A stretch of DNA of 64,000 nucleotides from Microbulbifer pacificus (GTDB lineage Bacteria > Pseudomonadota > Gammaproteobacteria > Pseudomonadales > Cellvibrionaceae), in the NCBI RefSeq assembly GCF_033723955.1, contig NZ_CP137555.1, positions 3,774,001 through 3,838,000 on the forward strand, written 5' to 3'. Within the stretch, counting starts at the first letter, position 1. The number at the start of each line of letters is the position of its first letter. The translations under genes were made by a program, and so were the position numbers. Under the pieces are notes generated by a model that saw only the letters and a list, made by a program, of their open reading frames with translations, ran no database searches and had not been told where the DNA came from. Positions 46,926-54,599 of the stretch are shown here, in pieces.

Positions 46926-47593
46926 CGGGTGTCCTCCACAACCAGGCCGTCGCTCATGCGAATCACGCGTTCGGCGTGTTCAGCGATTTCAGATTCGTGG
47001 GTGACCATCACAATGGTCTGACCTTCGCGATGTAGCTGCTTCAGCAGCGCGAGTATTTCCTGTGACGTTTTGCTGTCCAGGTTGCCGGTTGGTTCATCGG
47101 CGAAAATGACTTTCGGGTTGTTGATCAGGGCGCGGGCGATAGCAACGCGCTGGCGCTGGCCGCCGGACATTTCATAGGGCGTGTGGTGAAGCCTGTGACC
47201 CAGTCCCACGCGTTCGAGCAGTGCGCGGGCGCGCTGCTCAGCGCTTGAATCATCGATCTCGCTGTAGCGCAGCGGTAGCATCACATTGCGCAGGGCGCTG
47301 AGGCGAGGCAGCAGGTGAAATGTTTGGAAAATGAACCCGATTTGGCGATTGCGTAGCGCCGACAGGGTGTCGTCGTCCAGGCTGCCCACGGAGCGGCCAT
47401 CCAGTAGGTATTCGCCGGAAGTCTGTTGGTCCAGACAACCGAGAATATTCATCAGTGTCGACTTGCCGGAGCCAGAGGTCCCCATTATGGCGACGAACTC
47501 GTTGCGGCCGATTTCAAGGGATATACCGGCAAGGGCCGTCACTCGGGCGTCGCCCTCGCCGTAAGATCTCGTGAGGTTTTGTACGCTAATCAA
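46913..47593 (-). CDS. ABC transporter ATPase (MacB/LolD type)
   Basis: A 226-residue ATPase with Walker [11 protein letters not shown]-loop FQTFHLLP, signature MSGGQRQR, Walker [13 protein letters not shown] and H-loop MVTHE. The LolD/MacB subtype is shown by [13 protein letters not shown] and the P-T-G-N-L-D stretch. It powers the permease at the end of the operon. The start is a TTG at 47593 with AGGAAGG just upstream. It follows murQ by 58 bases on the same strand with no terminator visible between them, so it is probably part of the MurNAc operon. Confidence 0.95.
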   Translation of the reverse strand: MISVQNLTRSYGEGDARVTALAGISLEIGRNEFVAIMGTSGSGKSTLMNILGCLDQQTSGEYLLDGRSVGSLDDDTLSALRNRQIGFIFQTFHLLPRLSALRNVMLPLRYSEIDDSSAEQRARALLERVGLGHRLHHTPYEMSGGQRQRVAIARALINNPKVIFADEPTGNLDSKTSQEILALLKQLHREGQTIVMVTHESEIAEHAERVIRMSDGLVVEDTRCPA

Positions 47594-47651
47594 GGGCCTT
47601 CCTATTGGCCGGAATGTGTTTTCCGAACACTGTTGTTATTCCCGCGCGGGA

Positions 47652-48635
47652 TCAGGTGACCGCTTCTTCAAGGAACTGGCGGGCTTTGCCGCGTGATAAT
47701 TCACGTGGTTTGGCAGAGGCCTGTGTGGATTGCAGCGCGATCCGAAGAAAACCATTGGCGTCTTGCAGCGCAGAATCCGCCGCGCCCCGGGGCAATCCAC
47801 TCAAGATCATCATGATGGCGAGTTTTGCATTGTGCTCGCAGATCTGTAAAACACGGTCGGCTTCCTCCAATGGCGCGCCGGTGGCCTCCATCACGATGCT
47901 TCGGGTCCGGCTTACAAGTTTAGCGTTGGTGGCTTTTACGTCGACCATCAGGTTGTAAAAACTCTTTCCCAGGCGAATCATACTGGCGGTGGTAAGCATG
48001 TTCAGTACCAGCTTTTGCGCGGTGCCTGCCTTCATGCGGGTGGACCCTGTGAGGATTTCCGGGCCCACTTCCGGCAGTATCGCGATGTCCGCTTCCTGCG
48101 CAATGGCGGCAAATTTGTTGCACGACAGCGCAACCGTGGTGCAACCCAATTTCCGTGCATAGCGTAAACCGCCGATGACATACGGCGTGCGCCCACTGGC
48201 GGCAATACCGACGACCACATCCTTTTCCGAAAGCGAAATTTTTTTCAGGTCTTCCACACCGAGTTCCAGGCTGTCTTCGGCCCCTTCCTGGGCGCGGTAT
48301 ACGGCTTGCTCGCCACCGGCGATCAGCGCCACCACCATTTCCTCGCCAACGCCGTAGGTGGGAGGGCACTCCACCGCGTCGAGGATGCCGAGCCGGCCAC
48401 TGGTACCTGCGCCCATATATATCAGGCGGGCACCGGCCTCGAATGCTCTCACAATGGCGTCAACGGCGCGGGAAATGTGCGGTATCTCTTTTTCCACCGC
48501 AGTTGGCACTTCGCTATCGGCGTGATTGATCTTGCGCAGAATCTCTTCGGACGTTAACAGGTCAATATCCCAGGTGTCCGGATTGCGCGCTTCGCTGGTC
48601 AGCTGCGCCAGTTCATTGATGAGTTGCTGATTCAT
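47652..48635 (-). CDS. murQ: MurQ, N-acetylmuramic acid 6-phosphate etherase
   Basis: A 327-residue SIS-domain lyase. The family signature [22 protein letters not shown] lies at about residues 73-94 (only its first half is needed to recognise the family), with EGAEDS and a C-terminal helical region containing [10 protein letters not shown]. It splits the lactyl ether of MurNAc-6-phosphate to give GlcNAc-6-phosphate and D-lactate in the cytoplasm and is diagnostic for MurNAc catabolism. It follows the kinase gene by 53 bases. GGAG lies about 12 bases before the ATG. NagA and NagB, needed for the next steps, are not in the window. Confidence 0.97.
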   Translation of the reverse strand: MNQQLINELAQLTSEARNPDTWDIDLLTSEEILRKINHADSEVPTAVEKEIPHISRAVDAIVRAFEAGARLIYMGAGTSGRLGILDAVECPPTYGVGEEMVVALIAGGEQAVYRAQEGAEDSLELGVEDLKKISLSEKDVVVGIAASGRTPYVIGGLRYARKLGCTTVALSCNKFAAIAQEADIAILPEVGPEILTGSTRMKAGTAQKLVLNMLTTASMIRLGKSFYNLMVDVKATNAKLVSRTRSIVMEATGAPLEEADRVLQICEHNAKLAIMMILSGLPRGAADSALQDANGFLRIALQSTQASAKPRELSRGKARQFLEEAVT

Positions 48636-48688
48636 GGCTATCTGACTCCGATGTCATCGCCGGGGATTGATGTTTAATGGGCGCCGGC

Positions 48689-49576
48689 TCAAGCAGTTTC
48701 CAGCGCGACGTGAGTTGCGACCCTGCGTGCCAACAGGCATGCACCATCGAGTGCGGTGCCCTTGGGTACGATCAGCCTTTGCTGGTGATCTGCATGCAGG
48801 TAGGGGCCGATCTTGTCCGCGAGTCCGCCGAGTAGTGCCAGCGGCAATGTGTACTCGCCTGCGCTTGCGCTGCTGATCAGGCGATCTACCTCGCCGGCGG
48901 TTTTTTGGATGATTTCCGCTGCGAGTTCACACTCAGGCAGAGCATCGAAAACCGCGGGTGCCAGTGCCGCGTATTCCTTGGAGCCGGCCTTTTGCAGCCA
49001 CGGCAAAATGGTGGCGCGATCGCGGCCTACCAGGGCGATGACGCGACGGCTCAGTAGAGTGGTTGCACAGCCATAGATATCCAGCTCCCACAGCAGTGCG
49101 CGCACGGCGCTCTTGCCGATCGCCGCGCCGCTCCCCTCGTCGCCGATCGCCAGCCCCCAGCCTCCGAACTGTCGTGCTGCGCCGTCGTGACCCAGGCGCA
49201 TGGCTACCGAACCCGTGCCTATGGCAACCATGACGATGGGATGCCCAGCACCAGCACCCAGCAGGGAAGTCTGTGCATCAGAGGTCACCGTTACATGGGC
49301 GAACCTGAGTTCCTGTAGTCGCTCGCGTAATCGCTGTGCAGACAATGGATTGCCGGCACCGGCTATACCGCAGGCCACGGTGACCTGCTGTGGATCGAGC
49401 CGGTGTTTCGCCAACATGTCCCTGCTGATCCCGGCAACATTGTGCAGTGCACTGGCGAGATCCTGTGTCAGGGAGCTGGCATCCGCGCGCAAAGTTGCGA
49501 TTTCGCCTTCCGCACTTTCCAGGCGCGCCAGGGTCTTGGTGGCGCCGCCGTCGATCCCGAGAAAATAGGTGCTCAT
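48689..49576 (-). CDS. BadF/BcrA-type amino-sugar kinase (probable MurNAc/GlcNAc kinase, MurK-like)
   Basis: A 295-residue ASKHA-fold kinase. GIDGGATKTLARL is the phosphate-1 motif, VAIGTGSVAMRLG the phosphate-2 motif, GGWGLAIGDEGSGAAIG the strongly conserved loop of N-acetylhexosamine kinases, and LALLGGLADK the adenosine-site motif. Family members phosphorylate GlcNAc and, for MurK-type enzymes, MurNAc at O6. Because the operon has no PTS but does have MurQ, which needs MurNAc-6-phosphate, MurNAc is the likely substrate. The ATG overlaps the symporter stop (ATGA), so transporter and kinase are made together. Confidence 0.93.
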   Translation of the reverse strand: MSTYFLGIDGGATKTLARLESAEGEIATLRADASSLTQDLASALHNVAGISRDMLAKHRLDPQQVTVACGIAGAGNPLSAQRLRERLQELRFAHVTVTSDAQTSLLGAGAGHPIVMVAIGTGSVAMRLGHDGAARQFGGWGLAIGDEGSGAAIGKSAVRALLWELDIYGCATTLLSRRVIALVGRDRATILPWLQKAGSKEYAALAPAVFDALPECELAAEIIQKTAGEVDRLISSASAGEYTLPLALLGGLADKIGPYLHADHQQRLIVPKGTALDGACLLARRVATHVALETA

Positions 49577-51162
49577 GATTGCGCTTCTTTAAGGTCCATC
49601 TTGTCAGTCGTGGAGGAAATTACCGAAGCCAAAGGTTTACCCAGGTTGCAGACAGCAAATGACACCAGGGTGCCGAGGCATAGTTGCCAGGTGAAGGCGA
49701 TGGTGAGCGGGTCTTCACTCCCGGTGACCAGGCTGATCATCCAGGGTTGTTGTGCCAGGGTGACGAGAAAGCCGATGGCCAACGCCCAGCCGACGCTGGT
49801 GCTGTTACCGCGGCCGGTGAACAGGGCGGTGAAGAACACACCCAGCAGACCGGAGTAGGCAAAGACCATGACCGAGAGTGCGAAGGTAATCAGCGGCAGG
49901 TCGCTGATCTGCTGCCAGTAGAAGCACAGGATCGCCATTGCCGCGAGGGTGCAAGCCACCAAGGCCATGCTCCAGCGCCCAGCTTTGACAAAGTGCTGTT
50001 CGGTTTTGTTTGCACCGCGGCGGGTGAGCCAGTTCCTGTACAGGTCCTGCGTCAATACGCTGGCCATGGAGTTGAGGCTGGAGTTCAGGGTGGAGAGCGC
50101 TGCGGCTATCACGCCGATGGTAACCAGTCCGCGAAGGCCGGACGGCATTTCATGCAGGACATAATGCATAAACACTGTGACATCGCCGCCGCTAGGCACC
50201 GACACTTCCCGGCCCCCCATCAGCTGGGGGTTCTGGTAAAAGATGTACAGCAGTAGCCCGATACCCATGAAAACAGCCATCACCGGTACGACCATGATCA
50301 CGGAATAGAGTACCGCACGGGCGCCGTCGCGCTGGGTCCTGCAGGTGAGCAGCCGTTGGGTGACATCCTGGTCCAGGCCAAAGGCGGCAATATTCAACAG
50401 TACGAACCCGGTAAAGGTGGCCCACAGGTTGAATGGGTCGGCGAGATCCCAACTGGTATCCACGAGGGCCAGTTTCGAACCGCCACCATTAATGGGTGTG
50501 CTCAGGGCGGCCTGGATCTGTCCCAGATCGGCGGGTATCTGCCACAGTAGCACCATTACCACCGCCAGCGCTGCGCTCACATAGACCGCGCACTGCAGCA
50601 CGTCACTCTGGATTACCGAGCGCACACCGCCTACCAGGGTTTGCAGCAGTCCCGCCACGGAGAGCAGTAGTACTGCGAGAATCACATGGTCGGCGGCGAT
50701 GTCATTGAATAGGATCATCGATACCGCGATGGCGGCCATATACAACCGTGCACCGCTGGCAAACACACGTCCCAGCAGGTAGACCGAACCGGCGCGGGTT
50801 TTCGCCGCCTCGCCGAAGCGCGACTGCAGCAGTTCATATACGGTGCTGACACGGCTGGCGTAGAAGTGCGGGATTAACAGGCGGGCGACGATGATCGCGG
50901 CGATGATGGCGCCGAGATTGGTAAACAGGTAGGTGAGGTCGCCGCGGTATCCCAGGTCCGGACCACCCAGGAAGGTTGCCGCCGACTGGGTGGTGGCGAG
51001 GGTGGAAATAGCGACCATCCACATGGGCATGGTATTTTGTGCAAGGAAGTAATCGCGGCTGTCTTTTGCGCGGTTTTGGCTGAAATACCAGCCGGAACCT
51101 GCGAGGAAAGTCAGGTAAAGCGCAAAAATTCCCCAGTCCAGTCCGGTAAACTGCAAATCCAT
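49573..51162 (-). CDS. Sodium:solute symporter (SSS/SLC5), probable MurNAc importer
   Basis: A 529-residue inner-membrane protein with about 13-14 hydrophobic helices of the SSS family. The N-terminal pattern DYFLAQNTMPMWMVAISTLATTQSAATFLG is the usual first helix pair (its core, from the middle onward, is the recognisable part). GLDQDVTQRLL and the sodium-site region AALSTLNSSLNSMASVLTQD are strongly conserved. It is the first gene of the kinase-MurQ operon, directly behind two operator-like sites, and has no PTS competitor. The best-fitting substrate is MurNAc or a GlcNAc-MurNAc-derived sugar released by NamZ and NagZ. GlcNAc import is an alternative. Confidence 0.92.
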   Translation of the reverse strand: MDLQFTGLDWGIFALYLTFLAGSGWYFSQNRAKDSRDYFLAQNTMPMWMVAISTLATTQSAATFLGGPDLGYRGDLTYLFTNLGAIIAAIIVARLLIPHFYASRVSTVYELLQSRFGEAAKTRAGSVYLLGRVFASGARLYMAAIAVSMILFNDIAADHVILAVLLLSVAGLLQTLVGGVRSVIQSDVLQCAVYVSAALAVVMVLLWQIPADLGQIQAALSTPINGGGSKLALVDTSWDLADPFNLWATFTGFVLLNIAAFGLDQDVTQRLLTCRTQRDGARAVLYSVIMVVPVMAVFMGIGLLLYIFYQNPQLMGGREVSVPSGGDVTVFMHYVLHEMPSGLRGLVTIGVIAAALSTLNSSLNSMASVLTQDLYRNWLTRRGANKTEQHFVKAGRWSMALVACTLAAMAILCFYWQQISDLPLITFALSVMVFAYSGLLGVFFTALFTGRGNSTSVGWALAIGFLVTLAQQPWMISLVTGSEDPLTIAFTWQLCLGTLVSFAVCNLGKPLASVISSTTDKMDLKEAQS

Positions 51163-51211
51163 GGAGCAGTACTCTCTTATTCTTCGGTAGCCTTGTTGTT
51201 TTCAGGTCGGC

Positions 51212-51224
51212 TACTAAATTATTC
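51212..51224. promoter_or_regulatory. Operator-like site in the symporter/RpiR-2 divergent region (proximal to symporter)
   Basis: TACTAAATTATTC matches 8 of 10 arm positions; the right half-site is perfect. It lies 50 bases upstream of the symporter start on the minus strand. Confidence 0.45.
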
Positions 51225-51243
51225 CAGTTTTTCATTGCGATTG

Positions 51244-51256
51244 GTATCATTTATTC
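51244..51256. promoter_or_regulatory. Operator-like site in the symporter/RpiR-2 divergent region (proximal to RpiR-2)
   Basis: GTATCATTTATTC matches 8 of 10 arm positions. The centre-to-centre distance to the previous site is 32 bases, nearly the same as the 33 bases between the two sites at 33173 and 33206, which makes a paired arrangement more believable than either weak site alone. Confidence 0.45.
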
Positions 51257-51372
51257 TTTGAGCGTGCAAAGGGTTTTCCAACAGCACTGGCGAAAATTGC
51301 AGCCAGCGACTGGGGAAAATGATGATAATGGCCGGTGAGTATTTTCCTGCTGCCGGTGAGAAAGGATAACCA

Positions 51373-52224
51373 ATGGGATCGTTGGCCAAAATTCGTGCGA
51401 TGCGCGATGCTATGTCGAATCACGAACGCCGTATTGCGGATTTCCTGCTGGAAAATGGCGAAGCGGTCCGCAGCCACTCTTCTAAATCACTGGCGGACAA
51501 TATTGGTGTGTCACAGTCCAGTGTGGTCAAGTTCAGCCAGAAGCTCGGCTATAAAGGTTATTCCGATTTCAAGCTCTCGCTCACCGAATCCGTGGCCCGT
51601 TCGGCCATGCTGCCGAAGATCATTCACGGGGATATCGCCTCCGACGACGATGTGACAACCGTGGCTCAAAAGCTGATTTCCCGCAAAACCCTCGCCCTGA
51701 ATGAAACCCTGTTGGTGAACTCCGAAGATACCTTGCTGAGAGCCGCCAATGCGATCCAGGGGGCGGGCAGAATTTTGTTTGCGGGGGTGGGCGCCTCGTC
51801 GCTGGTGGCAAAAGACTTTGCCTTCAAACTCATGAAGCTCGGCAAGTCGGTATTGGTGGAATCCGATACCCATGTGCAGGTGGCGAACGCGGCCACTTTG
51901 GGCACGGGCGACCTGATATTTGCCATCTCTGAATCCGGTCTTACCCAGGAAGTGATCCGCGTGGCGGAAACCGGTGCTGCAGAGGGCGCGGAGGTGCTGT
52001 CGCTGACCCGCTACTCGCGCAATCCGTTGGCGGAAATCTCAACATTAAGCCTGTTTTGTGTGGCGAATGAATCAGAGGCGCGCAGTTCATCGATTCTCGC
52101 GCGCACCGCACAACTAATGATCACAGACCTGCTGTTTATCCTGATTTCCCAGCGGGACGGCAAAGCCAAGGATATGTTTGAGCGCAGCCGTAGCGCGGTA
52201 GATGTATTCCGCCGCCGGGACTGA
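51373..52224 (+). CDS. RpiR-family regulator 2 (MurR-like)
   Basis: A 283-residue regulator with HTH_6 domain (residues 1-77) and SIS domain (about 125-260). The SIS phosphate loop FAGVGASSLVAKDFAFKL and second loop ISESGLTQEV are complete, fitting a phosphosugar ligand such as MurNAc-6-phosphate, as for E. coli MurR. The recognition helix region SQSSVVKFSQKLGYKGY differs from that of RpiR regulator 1 at only one residue. It is divergent from the symporter-kinase-MurQ operon, the classical place for its repressor. AAGGA precedes the ATG. Its transcript probably runs to the terminator at 52453 unless stopped earlier. Confidence 0.94.
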   Translation: MGSLAKIRAMRDAMSNHERRIADFLLENGEAVRSHSSKSLADNIGVSQSSVVKFSQKLGYKGYSDFKLSLTESVARSAMLPKIIHGDIASDDDVTTVAQKLISRKTLALNETLLVNSEDTLLRAANAIQGAGRILFAGVGASSLVAKDFAFKLMKLGKSVLVESDTHVQVANAATLGTGDLIFAISESGLTQEVIRVAETGAAEGAEVLSLTRYSRNPLAEISTLSLFCVANESEARSSSILARTAQLMITDLLFILISQRDGKAKDMFERSRSAVDVFRRRD

Positions 52225-52283
52225 TCCTGCTTCCCCATATAAGTCGCGAAGGAATAGTTAATGGGGTTGCTTTATTTTATTTG

Positions 52284-52296
52284 GAATAATATATTC
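52284..52296. promoter_or_regulatory. Orphan exact operator with promoter-like boxes
   Basis: GAATAATATATTC is an exact match to GAATA-N3-TATTC but is not in front of any protein gene. Two promoter readings are possible. In one, TTGCTT (52267-52272) pairs with TATATT (52290-52295) at 17-base spacing, with the operator over the -10. In the other, GATAAC (52317-52322) lies 20 bases after the core, the geometry seen at the other exact sites. Confidence 0.6.
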
Positions 52297-52328
52297 TTTT
52301 GGCCTGGTAAGTTTCTGATAACACTTTT

Positions 52329-52478
52329 CCATGAGAGGGCGAGTTTATTGGGCTGCAGGCATTGGCCCTGAATGGTTTCAAGCGCTTTGACACCGACAGG
52401 GGCCGTTCACCTTGTCTTCCAATTCTGGTTTTTTCCTTGATTGAATTGGCTTGGGCCCCGCGTGGGCCCTTTTTTTTT
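52329..52478 (+). ncRNA. Candidate regulon-controlled small RNA
   Basis: This is a hypothesis from layout. An operator with promoter-like boxes lies just upstream, a rho-independent terminator lies at the end, and no credible reading frame is between them. A 7-bp hairpin CCAATTC / GAATTGG (52419-52425 with 52443-52449) sits directly before the terminator stem. The alternative is that the segment is simply a long 3' untranslated region of RpiR regulator 2. The 5' end is estimated, not mapped. Confidence 0.35.
52453..52478 (+). terminator. Strong rho-independent terminator
   Basis: The stem GGGCCC / GGGCCC with loop CGCGT is followed by nine T. It lies 229 bases after the RpiR-2 stop, unusually far for that gene. 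Confidence 0.9.
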
Positions 52479-52530
52479 GCATCCCGTTGAAACGTTGCGA
52501 TTGTGGAGTTGTGTTCTGATTGAATGGTTT

Positions 52531-53904
52531 TCAGTCTGAGCTGATCCGGTAGCAAGGAATGTATTGCTTACCCGGCAGCTTCATGCGGTGCTGCTTGATA
52601 AAGGATTCCAGCAGGGTGTCCATGCTGTGCATCATGGCGGGGTCGCCACACAATTCGTAGGGGCCATTTTTCTCTACGTTGCGGATGCCTTCATCTTTCA
52701 CATTGCCGGACACAATCCCGGAAAATGCACGGCGCAGGTTGGCCGCGAGCAAGTAAGGTTCCTGATTCTTGTGCAATGCGAGGCTGCGCATATTCTCGTG
52801 GGTGGGTGCGAACGGACGCTGGAATTCAGTGGAGACTTTCAGCTGCCAGTTGAAGTAATAGGCATCCCCGGTTTCCTTGCGGTGTTCGCGCACTTTCTCG
52901 ATGCCCGCGGCCATTTGTCGCGCGACCTCTTGCGGATCGTCGATGATGATCTTGTACTTTGACCTGGCCGCCTCGCCGAGGGTGCTGGCAATAAACTGGT
53001 CGATACGAATGAAGTACTCTGCTGCACTCGCGGGGCCGGTGAAAATCACCGGGAAAGGCTGATCTTTGTTGTCCTGGTGCAGCAGTATCCCCAACAGGTA
53101 AAGGATTTCTTCCGCGGTACCTGCGCCACCGGGAAACACCACGATACCGTGGCCGGTGCGCACAAATGCTTCCAGGCGCTTTTCAATGTCCGGCATGATC
53201 ACCAGCTGGTTTACGATCGGGTTCGGCGCTTCCGCGGCAATAATGCCCGGCTCGGTAATCCCCAGGTACTGGCCGTGACGGTCGCGCTGTTTGGCATGGC
53301 CGATCGTCGCTCCTTTCATGGGTCCTTTCATGGCACCGGGACCGCAACCGGTACAGATGTCGAGATGGCGCAGCGCCATTTCGTAGCCCACTTTTTTGGT
53401 GTAATCGTATTCTTCTGCGGAGATGGAGTGGCCGCCCCAGCAGACCACGAGCCGGGGAGTGCGGTTGCGGTCGAAGGTGCCCGCATTGCGCAGGATATGA
53501 AACACCGCATCGGTAACACCCTGTGCGGATACCAGGTTGTAGCGCGGGTCGCCGGTGATTTCGCTGTTGACGTAAATGATGTCGCGCAGCACGGCAAAAA
53601 GATGCTCCGCAATTCCGCGGATCATTTTTCCATCGACAAAGGCGCTGGCGGGTGCGTTGCTTACCTTGAGCTTTACACTGCGTTCGGTGGGAATGACGGA
53701 AATATCGAAATCGGCATATGTTTCTAGCAGCTCTTTGCCGTCATCCATATAGCCGCCGCTATTCAGCACGGCCAGGGAACAATTGCGAAACACCTGATAT
53801 TGAGGGCCGCGGCTCTCGTCGCTGAGTTTGTGGATTTCGTATTTGGAGAGAATGTCGAACTGCCCGGTGGGTGATACCTGCGCATCGACGATGTCATTGG
53901 ACAT
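52531..53904 (-). CDS. ppnN: PpnN (YgdH), LOG-family nucleotide 5'-monophosphate nucleosidase
   Basis: A 457-residue protein with the LOG-family phosphoribohydrolase motif PGGAGTAEEILYLLG in the central domain and GCGPGAMKGPMKGA upstream of it. Extra N-terminal (about residues 1-140) and C-terminal domains are characteristic of PpnN rather than of the short LOG proteins. In E. coli PpnN splits purine and pyrimidine nucleoside monophosphates into base and ribose-5-phosphate and is controlled by (p)ppGpp. AGGGGG precedes the ATG. It is not linked functionally to the murein locus and appears to be a chromosomal housekeeping gene. Confidence 0.95.
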   Translation of the reverse strand: MSNDIVDAQVSPTGQFDILSKYEIHKLSDESRGPQYQVFRNCSLAVLNSGGYMDDGKELLETYADFDISVIPTERSVKLKVSNAPASAFVDGKMIRGIAEHLFAVLRDIIYVNSEITGDPRYNLVSAQGVTDAVFHILRNAGTFDRNRTPRLVVCWGGHSISAEEYDYTKKVGYEMALRHLDICTGCGPGAMKGPMKGATIGHAKQRDRHGQYLGITEPGIIAAEAPNPIVNQLVIMPDIEKRLEAFVRTGHGIVVFPGGAGTAEEILYLLGILLHQDNKDQPFPVIFTGPASAAEYFIRIDQFIASTLGEAARSKYKIIIDDPQEVARQMAAGIEKVREHRKETGDAYYFNWQLKVSTEFQRPFAPTHENMRSLALHKNQEPYLLAANLRRAFSGIVSGNVKDEGIRNVEKNGPYELCGDPAMMHSMDTLLESFIKQHRMKLPGKQYIPCYRISSD

Positions 53905-54130
53905 ACAACCCCCTGCTTAAAGTGGTATGCATTTGCATTATAAGAATCGTCATTTCATGTCAGCTCAAGTATGAGCCCGGAATTCGACGAACGCCAGTCA
54001 CATGAAATTCCGTCTTAGGGACAGGCGCGGGAAGAGCAGATTGAGGTCGATTTCCCGTTGGATGCCCATCACCTTATGCTGGAATTGTGTTACTGCAAAG
54101 GCGTGTGCCTGAGGGCTCGCAGGAGGGAAC

Positions 54131-54376
54131 ATGAACCTGCAAATCATATCTCTGGAAGGACAGTTTTATCTGGTTGAAACGGTGGATGAAAATGGTTCGC
54201 ACCTTCTCACCGACCGGCAAAACAGGCCGCTCAAGTTCCACAGCCTTGAAGAAATTCGTGACCATGTCAGCGCAAAGAACATTGATGAGATCTGGCTTGA
54301 GCAACAGACACCCTACGAAGAAATGTGCGGTTTGTCGGAAGAAGCTGCGCCACTCAGGATCAGGTTGAACTGGTAG
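54131..54376 (+). CDS. Small uncharacterised protein (81 aa, DUF6482-like)
   Basis: An 81-residue soluble acidic protein with a strong ribosome binding site, AGGAGGG, before its ATG. The N-terminal half looks like a short beta-rich unit (LQIISLEGQFYLVETVDENG) followed by a helix (HSLEEIRDHVSAKNIDEIWL). The length and the start 'L..isLeg..Y.v' resemble the small DUF6482 family of gammaproteobacteria, but I am not certain. No function can be given. It stands alone between the divergent ppnN and the MFS gene. Confidence 0.75.
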   Translation: MNLQIISLEGQFYLVETVDENGSHLLTDRQNRPLKFHSLEEIRDHVSAKNIDEIWLEQQTPYEEMCGLSEEAAPLRIRLNW

Positions 54377-54599
54377 GGAGTCAGGTGCGCGCACGCCAAA
54401 CCATTCGTAACGGGTTCTTTGGCTGTATTGCTGTGGGACTGAGAAAAATAGTGAGTTACCTGGCACATGGTGCTTGTGAGTTTGGGAAGATTGGAAGCGA
54501 ATGACGGGCGCTAGGAGAAATTCCCGAACTGTCTTATTCTTCGAGGCTTGTGCACTTCAAACTTAAGATTCCCTGCACTGGTCATGTGATGTAACCCCT

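Larger units (their letters stand above)
52225..52530. other. Non-coding region after RpiR-2 holding an exact operator and a terminator
   Basis: A 306-base region between convergent genes. It holds an exact operator (52284-52296), promoter-like boxes, a candidate small RNA and a strong terminator, all listed separately. No credible protein gene is present. The longest sensible plus-strand frame is 19 codons (52331-52390) without a ribosome binding site. Confidence 0.6.

Noticed and set aside
42168..47593. ABC operon as a bacteriocin or lantibiotic immunity cluster
   Set aside because: No precursor peptide, modification enzyme or peptidase-type ABC domain was found around it; only the exporter itself can be supported.
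19928..52224. The central locus as a genomic island or prophage
   Set aside because: No integrase, transposase, tRNA gene, direct repeats or phage structural genes were seen at either edge. Neighbouring housekeeping genes are intact, so recent transfer cannot be shown.
52277..52555. 92-codon minus-strand frame in the region after RpiR-2
   Set aside because: Reads through the terminator stem and the operator and ends inside ppnN; no ribosome binding site or domain.
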